Position numbers and translations under genes: made by a program
Origin: Capra hircus
Taxonomy: Eukaryota > Chordata > Mammalia > Artiodactyla > Bovidae
DNA: 64,000 nucleotides
NCBI RefSeq assembly: GCF_001704415.2
Contig: NC_030808.1
Location: 134,059,089-134,123,088, forward strand
Reading direction: 5' to 3'
Notes under the pieces: generated by a model
Told to the model about the DNA's origin: nothing
What the model saw: only the letters and a program-made list of their open reading frames with translations
The model's database searches: none
In this document: one piece after another, positions 35,350-46,834 of the stretch
How positions within the stretch are numbered: the first letter of the stretch is position 1
How the letters are laid out: each line of letters starts with the position of its first letter

Positions 35350-36325
35350 TATAAAAACTCTTTATTTTCGAATAATAGCAATTACACAAGAAAGTATCAC
35401 GAATAGACCCCCATGTAGCCTGACCCTGAGATACCGATTTTTAATGTTTTGCCACATTTGTTTTTTATTCTCTCTACACATGTATTTTAGAGTATGAGAA
35501 TATAATTGATTCCATATATGCTTTTGCATTACATATACATTTATTATAGGACACACACACACTCGTTTGCTTGTTTTCTTCCCAAGTCATCCGAGAACAA
35601 GGTGCATACATGAAGAGAAAAAAGATATTCTCTTAAATGTGCACATGTATGCTAAGTCGCTCAGTCGTGTCCGACTCTGTGCGACCCCATAGACTGCAGC
35701 CCACCAGGCTCCCCATCCCTGGGATTCTCCAGACAAGAACACTGGAGTGGGCTGCCATTTCCTTCTCCAATGCATGAAAGTGGAAAGTGAAAGTGAAGTC
35801 GCTCAGTCATGTCTGACTCCTAGTGACCCCGTGGACTGCAGCCTACCAGGCTCCTCCATCGATGGGATTTTCCAGGCAAGAAGTCACTTAGTCATGTCCA
35901 ACTCTTTGCAGCCCTATGGACCATAGCCTGCCAGGCTCCTCTGTTCATGGGATTCACCAGGCAAGAATACTGGAGGGGGCTGCCATGCCCTCCTTCAGGG
36001 GATTGTCCCACTCCAGGGACTGACCCGTGACCCCTGCAGCTCCTGCATCACAGGTGGGTTCTTTACTGCTAAGCCACCAGGGAAGCCCACCTGACCACAA
36101 TACAGTTGTTAAATTTGGAAATTTTAACATTGTGATGATATTTTTATCTAATGAGACCATTTCCCTTAATTTGGGGAGTTCACTGTCAATTTTCCAAATA
36201 CCATGATTTAGAACAATTTCTTTGCCAGGATATAGCAAAGGATCATGTGTTCTATTTACTTGTCATGTCTCTTTGGTCTTCAGCAATCTGGAGAAATTCC
36301 TTTTTTAAAAAATGCTCAAAAAATT
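35350..36325. mobile_element. Old L1 3'-UTR relic, split by SINEs
   Basis: Left piece 35350-35635 (AGTATCACGAATAGACCCCC, TTTTGCCACATTTGTTTTTT) and right piece 36095-36325 (TTACTTGTCATGTCTCTTTGG) fit one old L1M 3' region. The 35643-36089 SINE block sits between them. Orientation not settled. Confidence 0.5.
35643..36089 (-). mobile_element. Bov-A2 joined to a Bov-tA SINE
   Basis: Antisense Bov-A2 (two monomers linked by GAAAGTGGAAAGTGAAAGTG at about 35776). The second monomer stops at TTTTCCAGGCAAG and passes directly into an antisense Bov-tA (AAGTCACTTAGTCATGTCC, near 35881), which ends with its tRNA head at GAGCCACC-like AAGCCACCAGGGAAGCCC. Confidence 0.88.
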
Positions 36326-36394
36326 ATTTGTTAAATTGTTTAAAGAGGCTACTTCCCTGACGCAAGAGTCTTAAAGCCTAGGGCTCAGGGTGAG

Positions 36395-36500
36395 GCAGAT
36401 CTGAATTCAGTCCTTTCGAGGCAGGGCCTGAGATTCTGCATTTCCCATAAGCTCCCAGGTAAGGCCCACGCTCTGGCTCGCATACCACATGCTGAGTATG
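36395..36500. mobile_element. MER5-like hAT transposon fragment
   Basis: GGGCCTGAGATTCTGCATTT, AAGCTCCCAGGTAAGGCCC and ACCACATGCTGAGTA match one end of MER5. Confidence 0.7.
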
Positions 36501-36504
36501 AGGT

Positions 36505-37430
36505 CAGAGAAGACAGCTGTGAGAACTGCTTCAGACCATTGCAAAAAGCATCCTGGATTCCCTGAGATGAAGCCGTGTTGGCAGTGTCAGCCAGGCCCTG
36601 GGATTCAGGATGCAGCATAGATGGGAAGCCCTTCCCCACAGGAACATCTCCTGGGCTTTCTGGAGCCAGGAGAGCCAAGACAGAGGGGCACAAGTCACAG
36701 AAATGGGCTTTTCTGAGGTTCTCCAGCCCAGATGATTTTGGCCCAGGGAAGGGCAAGCCTGCTAGAAGGGAGTCCTATATATAAATGCCTGCTTCTTCTA
36801 TAAGCACAAACCCTCTGTTTCCTTCAAGGGGTCTCCCTCCTTAAGGAAGCAGTCCTGGTTACCCTGGCCACTCCACCTCTCCGTCCTCTGACCTCCAACA
36901 GCACCAGTCACCTGCTGAGCCACTGAGCACTCACTAGGCTGTACTGCTGCTCCATGCACTGCCTTTCCTTTCCCCGTGCTATGCCTCCACCTCTGCTACT
37001 TCTGCCGAGACATGCACCCCACCCCTTTCCATCTCCACATGTTCAAGGTACAGTGTACCCCTAGGCTTCCTGTAACACAGGTCCTTCCAACGGTGGCTCC
37101 TTGTCTGAACCATCTTTGGCCTCTCCATCCAGCCCCAGACGTGTCAGTCTTGTCTTCACGATTAGATCTGGGTTCCTATGCTGCTGCTGCTTTGAGGCTG
37201 GTTTTAAGTCATGGTGGCACCGGCATCAGCCTCTCCCTGAGTGACCCTGAGCAGCGTGATAGGGACACAGTCCATCAACCACTCATCCATCCACCGTTTA
37301 CCAAGTTCCTCCCTTGTGCCAGGTCCTGGGCTGGATTCTGGGGGACCCTCAGAGACCCTCACCCTGCCCAGAGTCAGAAATGATTCAGCGTCAGTTGCAT
37401 CCTTGCTCATGGGCACAAGAGATGTGAGAT
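36505..37430. other. Unique or old-repeat non-coding sequence
   Basis: No gene. C/T-rich 36830-37160 has a faint L2-like look. 37265-37380 resembles the old repeat type with TTGTGCCAGGTCCTGGGC. Confidence 0.35.
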
Positions 37431-37435
37431 GTGCC

Positions 37436-37590
37436 ACGGGGCCCAGCCGTGCCTATCGATTCTTGATGACACCGCAGCGGGCCTCTACATCCTTGTCACG
37501 TGTCGCCGCCCCCATGATTACTGTGATCGCTGATCATCATCGTGCAAAGAACAGCAAACGCGGCTGAAGCGCCCGCATCATCCCCGGCGG
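37436..37590. promoter_or_regulatory. Small CpG cluster in EPHB1 intron 1
   Basis: Sixteen CpG dinucleotides in about 155 bp, against near absence in the flanks. It ends in CCCCGGCGGTGAGAAGCC, which contains a donor-like GTGAGA on the plus strand. There is no repeat signature. It may be an alternative promoter, exon or enhancer; no ORF with a domain is present. Confidence 0.45.
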
Positions 37591-37594
37591 TGAG

Positions 37595-38340
37595 AAGCCT
37601 GAGGAATCCTGCATCTGTCATCTACAGTCCAGAAACGAGCCAAAGTCATGACCTACGGCTTCAATGCAGCACACACCAGCGGATCTGGGAAGCCTCTCAA
37701 GCCTTTCGAGCCAGACCAGGAGAGAGGTGATGGACCGCCTGGGTGCCCTATCGCTGGGCCCAGCCTGAGAGCAGGTGTCCTGAGCAGTGCCACACTAGCC
37801 TTCAAGGACAGCCTGTGACGAGGAATCACACCTTTCCCCGTAGGAAGGAAACTCCCAAAGATGCCTGTAATAAGACCACCCTGGAGAAGCAGGACACTTG
37901 GGGGTCTCTGCCTGATTTCTGCCGCCACCACCACAGAAGCCCAGGTCCTTCTACAATGCTGGGCAGGGGCAGGGCATGGACCCTCCCTTCAGAGACAGGC
38001 GTGGCACTTACAGACGACACAGAGGAAAGAATCACAGGGAGGCACAATCCCGGATCACCTGAACTGTGGTTTCCTGCAGAGGCTCACACATTCTCACGGC
38101 AGGGACCACTCTCCAAGGTTCTGGCTCTGATCTAGGAATGCACTTCCTCCCTGATAACTGACAGCCATCCTTGTCGAGAAGGTCATGGACCCCTGGCCCA
38201 CCTCCAGGAATGAGACCCAGCACATACCAACCTTCTCTGCACACCACAGCAACCACAGTGGTCAGGTGAGAGTGGGGGAGAAGATCCCCTGGAACCTCCA
38301 ATCAACCATACACATGGAAAGGGGCCCAAAACAGAAAACC
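37595..38340. other. Unique non-coding sequence
   Basis: No gene. Frames at 37653-38301 on both strands overlap and lack domains. Confidence 0.4.
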
Positions 38341-38342
38341 CA

Positions 38343-38372
38343 ATCACACACACACATACACACACACAAAAC
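38343..38372. repeat. (CA)n microsatellite
   Basis: CA dinucleotide run interrupted by ATA. Confidence 0.9.
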
Positions 38373-38825
38373 CGACTAAAGGTCTGAACTCATTTCATCA
38401 AAGAGTATGTATGAATGGCCAAGAAGCATGTGACAAGTACGACATTAATAAACAACGCAAATGAAAACCATGGGATGCTGTCATATACTCCCACAAGGGT
38501 TAAAATTTAAAAGATTGACAATAACAACTGCTGGTGAGGATGCTGGTGAGGACCTCTCATACGTAGCTGATGGAACGCAGAACGTCTGAAAACACATTGG
38601 CAGTATCTTATAAAGATAAATTCACACTTATCATATCATCCAGCAATTCCATGCTCAGGTATTTACATAAGGGAAACAAAAACCTATTTTTCATTTTGTG
38701 TCTTCACAAAGACACATAATCCGTGGTCCAGGGGAGGAGCTCCTAGACCAGTAGCTTTATTCATAAAAGCCAAAAACTAGAAACTAGAAGAAAATAGAAT
38801 CAACTATTAAATGCATAAGTCAAGT

Positions 38826-38862
38826 GTACATACATATATGTATACACATACACACACACATA
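38826..38862. repeat. (TA/CA)n simple repeat
   Basis: Alternating TACATATATGTATACACA-type sequence next to a SINE scrap, inside the L1. Confidence 0.8.
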
Positions 38863-38865
38863 TGT

Positions 38866-38925
38866 AGATGTCCAGGGGGTCACAAAGAATCGGACACGAC
38901 CGAGTGACTAGGCACAGCACACGTA
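38866..38925 (+). mobile_element. Bov-A SINE 3' scrap inside L1
   Basis: Only the last ~55 bases of a sense SINE (GGGGTCACAAAGAATCGGAC to TAGGCACAGCACA) remain, embedded in older L1 sequence. Confidence 0.8.
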
Positions 38926-39324
38926 TATATATTCATTCGATTGAACACTACTCAGCAATAAAAAGGAAGGAACCACAGATGTGGGACCACAGGGATGAAT
39001 CTGAAATGCAAGCACTGAGTGAAAGAAGCCGGACAGAAAAAGACAACATATTCTGTGACTCCATTCGTATGAACTTCTAGAAAAGGCAAAACTGTAAAGG
39101 CAGAAATCAGATCAGTGCTTGCCAAAGGCCAAGGAGAGAGGGACAGAGGCAGGGGACGGCAGAAGGGCACAGCAGGGTGATGAAAATGCCCAATATCATG
39201 TTTGTATGGGGGCTACGTGCCCACATTCATCAGTCAAGTCTCATGGCATCATACACTTAAAGTTGGTGAATGTTACTGTGTGGAAATCATATCTCAACAA
39301 AGCTTATTTATCTAAAAAAAAGGA

Positions 39325-41460
39325 CCCAAACTCAAGAAACCATTTTCAAATCTGGGGAACTCGGGACTGATATTCACTAAGTGTAGGCTGGCACAGCCAT
39401 GCTTGTTAAAATACTGAAAGCCTTCCACACTTACTGGTAAATCACCAGTGCTTGAGGTTTCCAGTTACCCTTCTATTCCCAGGCCTTCACTGGGCCCCTC
39501 AGACCACCCCAGGACCTGACAACTCAAGGTAACCCCAGACAGCAGAGCATTTCCTAGGCCAGCGAAGGCGGACACCATTCAGACTGGCCAGTGCCACTCC
39601 TCATAAAAGTTATGTGGAAAAACAAAAGATGTCAAGTTGCACTCTAACTCAGCAGAAAACTGGCTAATTTTCTGCCAGGCTTATTTAGTTTAGGTCGTGC
39701 TTTCTGAACAGGGGTGGCAAGTGATTCTTGGGGGAAGGTGCAGAATGAAAAATCTTAGCCATTACAATCATTGGTGGCCCCTCCAAGGGCATCAATATGT
39801 AAAGAGATGGACAGTCTCTCCAGGTATGAGTATTTCACAGGGTACGGTACTGGGTGATCGGGAAAGATTATCTACAAAGGCTCCTGGGGAGTGAGGGGTG
39901 GGAGGACAATGAGAATAAGGCTGAGAAACACTGGTTCAGATGCAGAACAGAGACCGCCCTGACACCACAGAGGCAGCCCCAGTGCTTGCATGGAACTCCT
40001 ATCTGATGGTTTTCCCTGTTGCCATGGGTGCCCATCCTTGGCACAGCGAGGCGGTGTTGTGAGCCAGAGGATACGTCCCATCGTGGCAAAGCCAGTCACT
40101 CATTCTCCATCCTCTGAAAGGCTTTAAACCAACACAACTCAGCAAACTTTCCCTAGAACTCTGGCAGCCAGCAGCCAGCCTAGCCCATTAGGATGGCCTC
40201 AACCAAGACTGCACACAAAGCTCTACAGGGAGCCAAGCACAAACCCAGGGATTCCCACCCCTTTCCTCTGGACAGATTCGCTTCTGGAGCCCCTAATGGC
40301 AGAACTGCACGCAGCTCCTAGGAGGCTTTCTGCGGCATGAAATGATGAAGACCACCTCCAGGTGAGCAGAAATTAAGCGCAGTCTCTGAGTCCTGCTTCG
40401 TCAGGCTCAGCTGAGCCCCAGATCCCCTGTACAAGGCTGGCTCGTGCACTTAGACGTTATGACAATACTATAATTGTTCTTTCAGTCTTTTCCGGATATT
40501 TAATAACAACGTGAAGTGGGAGTCGCAAAGGTCAGCCCTGCTGTAGAACGAGCTTTGTTCTCATTGTCCTTTTCTGAATAGCATCTTCCATTTGCCAGCT
40601 GTTCCGAGCCAGTGAGCCCTGGTGGTAGAGGCCTGGTGCTGCTAAAAAGGTAGCACCACTGACTGGTGCGGAATATTCTGATTTGCTAACCCGCCCCCGG
40701 GCCACAGTCTATCCACGTTATCTGCATAAATACACACACGAGCGCATGCATGCACAGACACACCAACACACGTGCACACGGGGCTTCCCCTCACTCCTCC
40801 AGCGCGACCCACAGCTACAAGCCCAGGAATGGAAAGAATGCCGACCACCAAGATCAGAGAAACGAGGTGATGTTCACATGTAGCATATTCATTTGGGCAA
40901 TTACTCTTTCTGGTTAGGTGAGAAACAAAAAGCTCCTAGGATTTCTGAAGAGTCATGTATCTATGTTTTGGTGTTTTATATTTCTTTTTTTTCTTCTTTC
41001 TTTCAGTTTATTCCTAAAGCTCACAATAGTTGGCAAATGGGAGTCACTCTTACGGTCTCTGACAGCAGTGCACCGAGCTCCCACCACGCCACCTCGGCGT
41101 GTCCAGATTTCTGTCCCATCCTGTCATTTCACCTCTCTGAGCCTCAGCAACCAGGTCTACAAAATGGAACAAAGCCACTGTCTGTCTGAAGACAGGACAC
41201 TCATCCAATGGAACGTATAGACTACTGGGAGCCTTTCAAGAATCAGGGTCTTCTTAGAGGTCTGCGTGTCAGATGGGGTAAAAGGGGAACTGAATTGTAA
41301 TTCAGAACCCATGCAGTGTTGTCAGTGAATGTCTCTTGCATCTGGGCAGGGCTCGGTTTGGGAACTCAGGTACCATAAAAGAGGGCGATGTAGGCCTGGC
41401 AGTCTGTGTCAGAGAGCAGCTTTGTACCTAATCCAGAGAGTATGATAGTTGCTAAGGAAC
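39325..41460. other. Unique or unassigned non-coding sequence
   Basis: No gene. 39690-39960 may be a diverged old repeat. A CA/CG-rich simple stretch lies at 40728-40785. An imperfect inverted repeat (TGGTGCT ... AGCACCA) lies at about 40636-40660. Confidence 0.4.
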
Positions 41461-41467
41461 CATTGAG

Positions 41468-41640
41468 ATGCAAATGAACTGGCAAATACTTAGCAGCAAG
41501 ATATCGGAAAAGGGTGGGGAGGGGACGCCTTGAACAAGTTAGTCAGGTGAGTGAAAGGAAAATTACTTTCTTCTGATTGGAAAAAGAAAACCACGGGTTT
41601 CCGTGCGGAGCGGCAGCACTGTGCTACTGCGTTTAAAAAG
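41468..41640 (+). promoter_or_regulatory. Promoter-like box cluster (octamer, CCAAT, TATA-like)
   Basis: Octamer ATGCAAAT at 41468-41475, inverted CCAAT (TGATTGG) at 41574-41580, several CpGs at 41592-41630, and TATA-like TTTAAAAAG at 41632-41640. The CCAAT-to-TATA spacing of about 55 bp fits a plus-strand core promoter with a start near 41665. No gene is recognised downstream. Confidence 0.3.
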
Positions 41641-41644
41641 GAAT

Positions 41645-43235
41645 AAACCAAACTGTTCTTGTTCTGCTCGGCTGAGAGTAGAGGAAAGTTAGAGCTAAGA
41701 GCAGGGAACCTGCAAGGGCAAATGGAGTCTCCCTCTGGTGAACACTAAGCAGATTTCAGATACCTCTCTCCCAAAAGAGAAAGAGACATACAAGGTGTGA
41801 CGGAAGAAGTCTGCAAAGGACGCCGAAGACCTGCCATCTTTATGCAAGTCTCAAAACCTAGACAAAAAGTACACAGAAAACTAAATGTGCTACTGACACA
41901 AAGTGGAAATTTCTGGTGAAACTAAGCCATGATTGAGAGTGGGGGAAAGTAAGGGGAAATGGGCCATCTTACCAGGTACCTATGAGTTCGCATTTCTTTC
42001 CTTCTTGCTCCGTACTGAGCATTCAATGGTTAGGTTAGGATGTTGTGGCATCTGTGTTGGAACCCAGAGATACAGTGAGAAGCATGGCTCCTCACTCATA
42101 TTTTTTTTCATTTTGTCCCCAAAAGGAGCCCTCCTTTTTCAGAGTCTAACTGAGATGCTCTAGTCTTAAACTCATTTTGCCTTCAGTCAAATACCCCTTC
42201 TGTCTGCCTGTTCATCACTTTGAGTTTGATCTTAGTGCTCAGGGATAAAGAAAATATCCTCAGCCAGAAAGAAACTGTTGGCCCAGCCATCTCCAAGTTG
42301 CCCTTCCTGGGTTCTCACTTTTCTATCACCTACAGTTTCCCCAGCTTTTCCCACAACTTCACCCAGGATCATCACAGCTATAGCCGCCTCCTTCTGCCCC
42401 CAAAGTCCATGTTCTTTCCTTTCCTGCAGACCAGCTCTCTTATGTTCCAATGATGCGAGAAGGTTGAATGGCTATGGAAGACTGCTGCCCCATCCAGCAG
42501 CCACTCCCACTACTTCCAGTAACAGCACCCTGACATTTCTGGGGGGAGCCAGCCCTCCCCATCTCTGGCCTGGTGGCTCTGGTGGGTCTGGGCTACCCCT
42601 CTCCCCCCAGCTCTGGGGATGGGTAATGTGCCCCACATCTGGCCAACAAGTGCATTTCAATATGCCGGTGACAAAGCCTGGTTCATGGAGAGACTTAGGA
42701 CCTGGGGAGCCAAGGAGGCAAGACTTCCAGGGCCTCTGCTAGAGCCGCCGGGAGTGAGAATTCCTCACTCTGCCAAAATTTCCAGAGGACATGAACTTGA
42801 GCTGTCAGCAGCCACGTGAGTATCTAGCGGGAGAGCTGTTGGAGGATGAAGTGTAAATGGCTGAGCTGATTATTCTCCACAGCGGCTCCAGGCCCATTTT
42901 CTAGCTCATTTTGCACTCTTCTGAGGCTCAGGAGACTGACTTCCATGGACCAGGCCACCTTGTCCTCTGTCTTCTTGTTGGGCTCACCCAACAGAAGGTC
43001 CTGGCAGGCAATGAGAAAGTGGAGGAGAAAGAGTTCCAGGACTACATCGCCCCTCTCTGCGCCCACACGCTCCTCTGTCTAGGACCACAGCTCCTGCCCC
43101 CAGGGCCCTCTCCTAGTACAGCCCTGACCAGGTCCTGATGGCACCTCCCATTGCCACTTCTGGCCTTAGGGAGCTATCGCTTCCCACTATTGCCAGATCC
43201 TGGGTACACCCAATCCTGTTTGGTTCCCTTGCTGT
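41645..43235. other. Unique non-coding sequence
   Basis: No supported exon. The 154-aa plus-strand frame at 42278-42742 overlaps frames in other phases and has no domain. Confidence 0.4.
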
Positions 43236-43242
43236 CCTCTGC

Positions 43243-43445
43243 TTAGCTGCTTAGTCATGTCTGCCTCTTTGTTGTCCCCATGGACTGTAGCCCACCAGGC
43301 TCCTCTGTCCATAGGGATCCTCCAGGCCAGAATATTGGAGTGGGTTGCCATGCCCTCCTCCAGGGAATCTTCCCAACCCAGGGATCGAACCCAGGCCTCC
43401 TGCATTGAATGCAGATTCTTTACTATCTGAGCCACCAGGAAAGCT
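43243..43445 (-). mobile_element. Bov-tA SINE
   Basis: Antisense copy from GCTGCTTAGTCATGTCTGCC to the tRNA-like head TGAGCCACCAGGAAAGC. Confidence 0.9.
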
Positions 43446-43566
43446 CAAGAATACTGGAGTGGGCAGCCTATCCCTTCTCCAGGGGATCTTCCCGACCCAG
43501 GAACCGAATCAGGGTCTCCTGCATTGCAAGTGGATTCTTCATCAGCTGAGCTACCAGGGGAAGCCC
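43446..43566 (-). mobile_element. Second Bov-tA SINE, tandem and truncated
   Basis: Antisense, starts at CAAGAATACTGGAGTGGGC in mid-core and ends with a different head subtype (CAGCTGAGCTACCAGGGGAAGCCC). Lies head-to-tail directly after the first copy. Confidence 0.88.
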
Positions 43567-43569
43567 ATT

Positions 43570-44150
43570 TAATCCCCTTAACTCTGGTCACACCTCTGGA
43601 AAAGAGTCTCTTCCCTGAACTCTCCTCAACTAACCCTTTGAGAATACCATCTGTGTTCTGCCCAGAACTTGGCTGACACAAACACAAAGCTAAGGAATGA
43701 TGAAAGGAAGACTGAGCCTTAATATAGCCTTGGTGCCCCGGATACAGTCACAACCTGAGTCCCAAAATATCCAAGAAAACAAAGGCCAGTAATCACTCCT
43801 TAACTTTCGCTCTCTTCCAGTTTAAGCTGCACATCTGTCTCTACAACTGAAGATATGGCTAACAAAACAGGTAAAGCCCTTCATGGAGAGCTCTAGTGGT
43901 CCACCATTATGAAAAGGAAGACAGAAACGATCACCAGCTTTGGTTTCTCATCTCAACCCACTCCCATTTCTGTCTGACAAATGTCTACCTGTCCCCCAAG
44001 GAGGACGTGTCTCTATCTGTCTCTTACACACACAATCCTGCCTCAAACCCTCCCCACTGGAAGTACGATCCTCTCCTTTGGTTTCTCCTAGCAGCTGATG
44101 TGTAACTGTTACACCACAGCTAGCAGACTCCATCACACCTCCTGTGACAG
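43570..44150. other. Unique non-coding sequence
   Basis: No gene or recognised repeat. Confidence 0.4.
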
Positions 44151-44154
44151 CCTG

Positions 44155-44290
44155 TAGCCTGCAAAGCTCTGTTTCCCCCACCAAAGTGTTAATCAGTGAG
44201 CTCCTGGAAAGAAAGGCTGTGTCTTCTTGAACTCCATGTTTTCAGCTTCAAGTACATTTCTCATGTAGATGCTCAGTAAATGTGCTCTGT
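44155..44290 (+). mobile_element. L2 LINE 3' end
   Basis: TCAGTGAGCTCCTGGAAAG, GGCTGTGTCTTCTTGAACTC and AGATGCTCAGTAAATGTGCTC follow the L2 3' terminus. Confidence 0.7.
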
Positions 44291-44339
44291 ATCAGTATTT
44301 ATGAACCTGGCAGCTCCCAAGCCGTCAGTTCTGTCCTAC

Positions 44340-44800
44340 AGCTCCCATCCCCCATTTGCCTCTTGTAGATTTTGGGCTCTCACCTCTGCGAGCAGCTTGG
44401 CCCTCCTTGGACACTCTGGGATGGGGCTGTATCATCCCTCAAGGCTTGGTTCAGCCTGGCTGGAAAGAACTGCATAATCAAGCCAAACCCATCTCCCATG
44501 CAGAGTAAAGCCCAGCCTGCTTGGCAAGACCACCCTTCATGGATTCATAGAGAAGCCTTCCCTCCACTACCCTCTCCTCTCATTCTCAGTTGCCCAAGCC
44601 TGCATCCATCACATTACCCTGTTTATTCCCTTCATAGTACTTTCCTGAAATTATGCTCTCCATTATTTATCTTCTTAACGACCATCTGTCCCACCACTAG
44701 GATGCCCCCAAGGGCTGTGTTCCCCTTCATCACTCCCCGTTTTGTGCATACTGCCTGGCACAGAGTAGGAAACTGACAAATAGTTGATAGAAGTTGAATG
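44340..44800 (+). mobile_element. L2 LINE 3' fragment
   Basis: TTACCCTGTTTATTCCCTTC, TCTTCTTAACGACCATCTGTC, CCACTAGGATG, then CATACTGCCTGGCACAGAGTAG and GTTGAATGACTGAG, in L2 order. The left boundary is vague. Confidence 0.6.
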
Positions 44801-44846
44801 ACTGAGACATTTCCTCTCCCCGTCCCTAACCTCCCTCAAGCTCTCT

Positions 44847-44979
44847 CTGCTGCTGCTGCTAAGTCGCTTCAGTCGTGTCCGACTCTGTGCGACCCCACAG
44901 ACGTCAGCCCACCAGGGTCCTCCATCCATGGGATTTTCCAGGCAAGAGTACTGGAGTGGGGTGCCACTGCCTTCTCCGC
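44847..44979 (-). mobile_element. Bov-A SINE monomer with (GCT)n end
   Basis: Antisense, starting in (GCT)n then AAGTCGCTTCAGTCGTGTCC and ending CACTGCCTTCTCC. A single Bov-A2-type monomer. Confidence 0.9.
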
Positions 44980-45027
44980 AAGTTCTCTCTCATCTTCTCT
45001 AAACCATTTTTCTTTCACTACTTCTCC

Positions 45028-45480
45028 TAGGATATTTTGGCTATCAATTGCTATATAACAGACCAATCCAAAACCCAGTCATTTTAAACATGACAAGATC
45101 TATTTTGTTCACAAATCTATAATTTGGACAGGGCTCAATGAGGAAAGCCTGTCTCTTCCCACTCAGAGTCAGCAGGAATGATTGGAAAGATGGGGGCTGC
45201 AACCATCTGAACACTCCCCTGCTCAGAAGTCTGGCATGTTATGCTGGCAGTGGGCTGGAATATGAGCTAGGGCTGTGGCTGGAACACCTACAAGTGGTCC
45301 CTCCAGGTTGCTTGGGCTTCCTCACAATATGGTGGCTGAGTCATAAGGGCAAGCATCCCTCATGTAAGAGAGAGCCAAAGAAAAGCTGCAGTATCATCTC
45401 TGAACTCACCTCCAAAGTCATGCAAGATCACTTCTGCCATAGTCTATTCATTAGAGTCAGAAGGCCAACCCGTATTTAAA
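45028..45480 (+). mobile_element. Old mammalian interspersed repeat, family not assigned
   Basis: GGCTATCAATTGCTATATAAC, CAATATGGTGGCTGAGTC, AGAGAGAGCCAAAG and CACTTCTGCCATAGTCTATTC resemble a widespread old mammalian repeat. The 27110-27500 element shares the CACTTC...GCCA...CTATT-type end. Confidence 0.55.
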
Positions 45481-45484
45481 AAGG

Positions 45485-46710
45485 ATAAGAATTAGGTTTC
45501 ATATTTTGATGAAAAGAGTAGAAAAATTTGCAGACATTTTAAACTCCCACAAAGGGTATGATTTCAGGGTTTTTCGTGTGTGTTCTGCTGATTTTCCTTT
45601 CTTTGTATTCATTAATACAACATACATTTATTGCTGTCACCTATGTGCCATATGGTGGGGATACCATGACAGTTAAGCTGGAGCCCCACCCTGCAGGGGC
45701 TCACAGAGCTATGGGGTACCCAGAAAAACCAACACATAATTACAGACCAGTGTGGACTGGGCTCCCACTGAGGGAAGCAGAGATAGGTGTGGTGGGAACC
45801 AGCTGGCTACCTCATCCAGCCCGGGATGGGATGAAGGCTTCCCAGAGGAGGCGAATTGTGGCAAATTCAAAAGAAAAAATTAAAGTTAGCCAAGAAAAGA
45901 TCAGTGACAAACACAACACAGACACACCAAGCAGGTACAGACCCACAGGTGCACAGCAGCAGAAGGCTCAGTTAGGCCTCTACACACACGGGGGAAAAGG
46001 AATGGGAGACGCCCAAGGTGTGTGTGCTTGTGCCGGCATGGAGCAGGGAAGACGGAGCAGCACGCCGTGATGCTAGCGGGGACAGGTAGGGAAAGGAGGA
46101 CCCAGACTGTAAAAGGTCTCACATCAAGAAGGCGCTGGAAGAGACTCACGCATATCCCAGCCAGGATAAACCCAAACAGCATGGTATGTGGTCTGACACC
46201 CAAAGTATGGTCTGACAGTGCCCAACATGGGCCACTGGGTGCCTGCCCACAACTCAGTGAATGTTCTGATACTAAGACCCTCTTCTTTGCCCTGAAGCTT
46301 ACAGCCTGCCCCCTCACCCCCAGTTCATCCGGACCACCTGGATGCACTGCCGAAGGGCTGAGAGCATCCCTGGATGGGCCACCCTCTGGCCCCTCCCAGA
46401 GAGGTTCCTCTCTTCCAAGCTCACCACCCGGCTCAAGCCTCAGCATCAATGAGAAAGCCAAGGGCAAAGGTCCCACCTTGCTGTGCTGGAAAAATAGCGA
46501 GAGGAAAACAAGACAACAATTAACTGCAGGGCCCAGCTGCCTCTCACAGATAAGGCATTTTCTCTGTCACCCCTGTCGATGAAGCCGCCTGCTATTATTC
46601 CCAGTACTTCCACTCAGTCCACAGGTGCAGCCCTGGGGGGACCAAGCACTACCCAATGAGGCTAGGACGCTCAGGGGTTTCTCTCCCCCCTCCTCCTGCA
46701 CATCCATCTA
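45485..46710. other. Unique or old-repeat non-coding sequence
   Basis: 45600-45760 resembles the old CACCTATGTGCCATATGG repeat type. The frames at 45901-46582 (186 aa plus, 191 aa minus) overlap each other and lack domains. Confidence 0.4.
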
Positions 46711-46715
46711 TGCTC

Positions 46716-46828
46716 AAAGTGAAAGTGAAAGTGAAGTCGCTCAGTCGTGTCCGACTCTTTGTGGCTTCTCCATCCATGGGATTTTCCAGGCAAGAGTACT
46801 GGAGTGGGTTGCCATTTCCTTCTCCATC
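46716..46828 (-). mobile_element. Bov-A SINE monomer with internal deletion
   Basis: Antisense: AAAGTGAAAGTGAAAGTGAAG tail, CAGTCGTGTCCGACTCTTTG, then a jump over the GACCCCATGGACTG... segment to CCATCCATGGGATTTTCC. Confidence 0.88.
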
Positions 46829-46834
46829 ACCTGA

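Larger units (their letters stand above)
38385..39320 (+). mobile_element. L1 LINE 3' end (older, L1MA/MB-like)
   Basis: ORF2 tail and 3' UTR landmarks in order: AATGGCCAAGAAGCATGTGA, AACCATGGGATGCTGTCATA, CATCCAGCAATTCCATGCTC, TTATTCATAAAAGCC, CACTACTCAGCAATAAAAAG, CTGAGTGAAAGAAGCCGGAC, TCATACACTTAAAGTTGGTG. Interrupted by a SINE scrap and simple repeats at 38820-38925. All frames are broken. Confidence 0.85.

Noticed and set aside
45901..46582. Overlapping 186- and 191-aa ORFs on opposite strands
   Set aside because: Mutually overlapping frames without domain, splice signals or repeat-derived coding. Probably chance.
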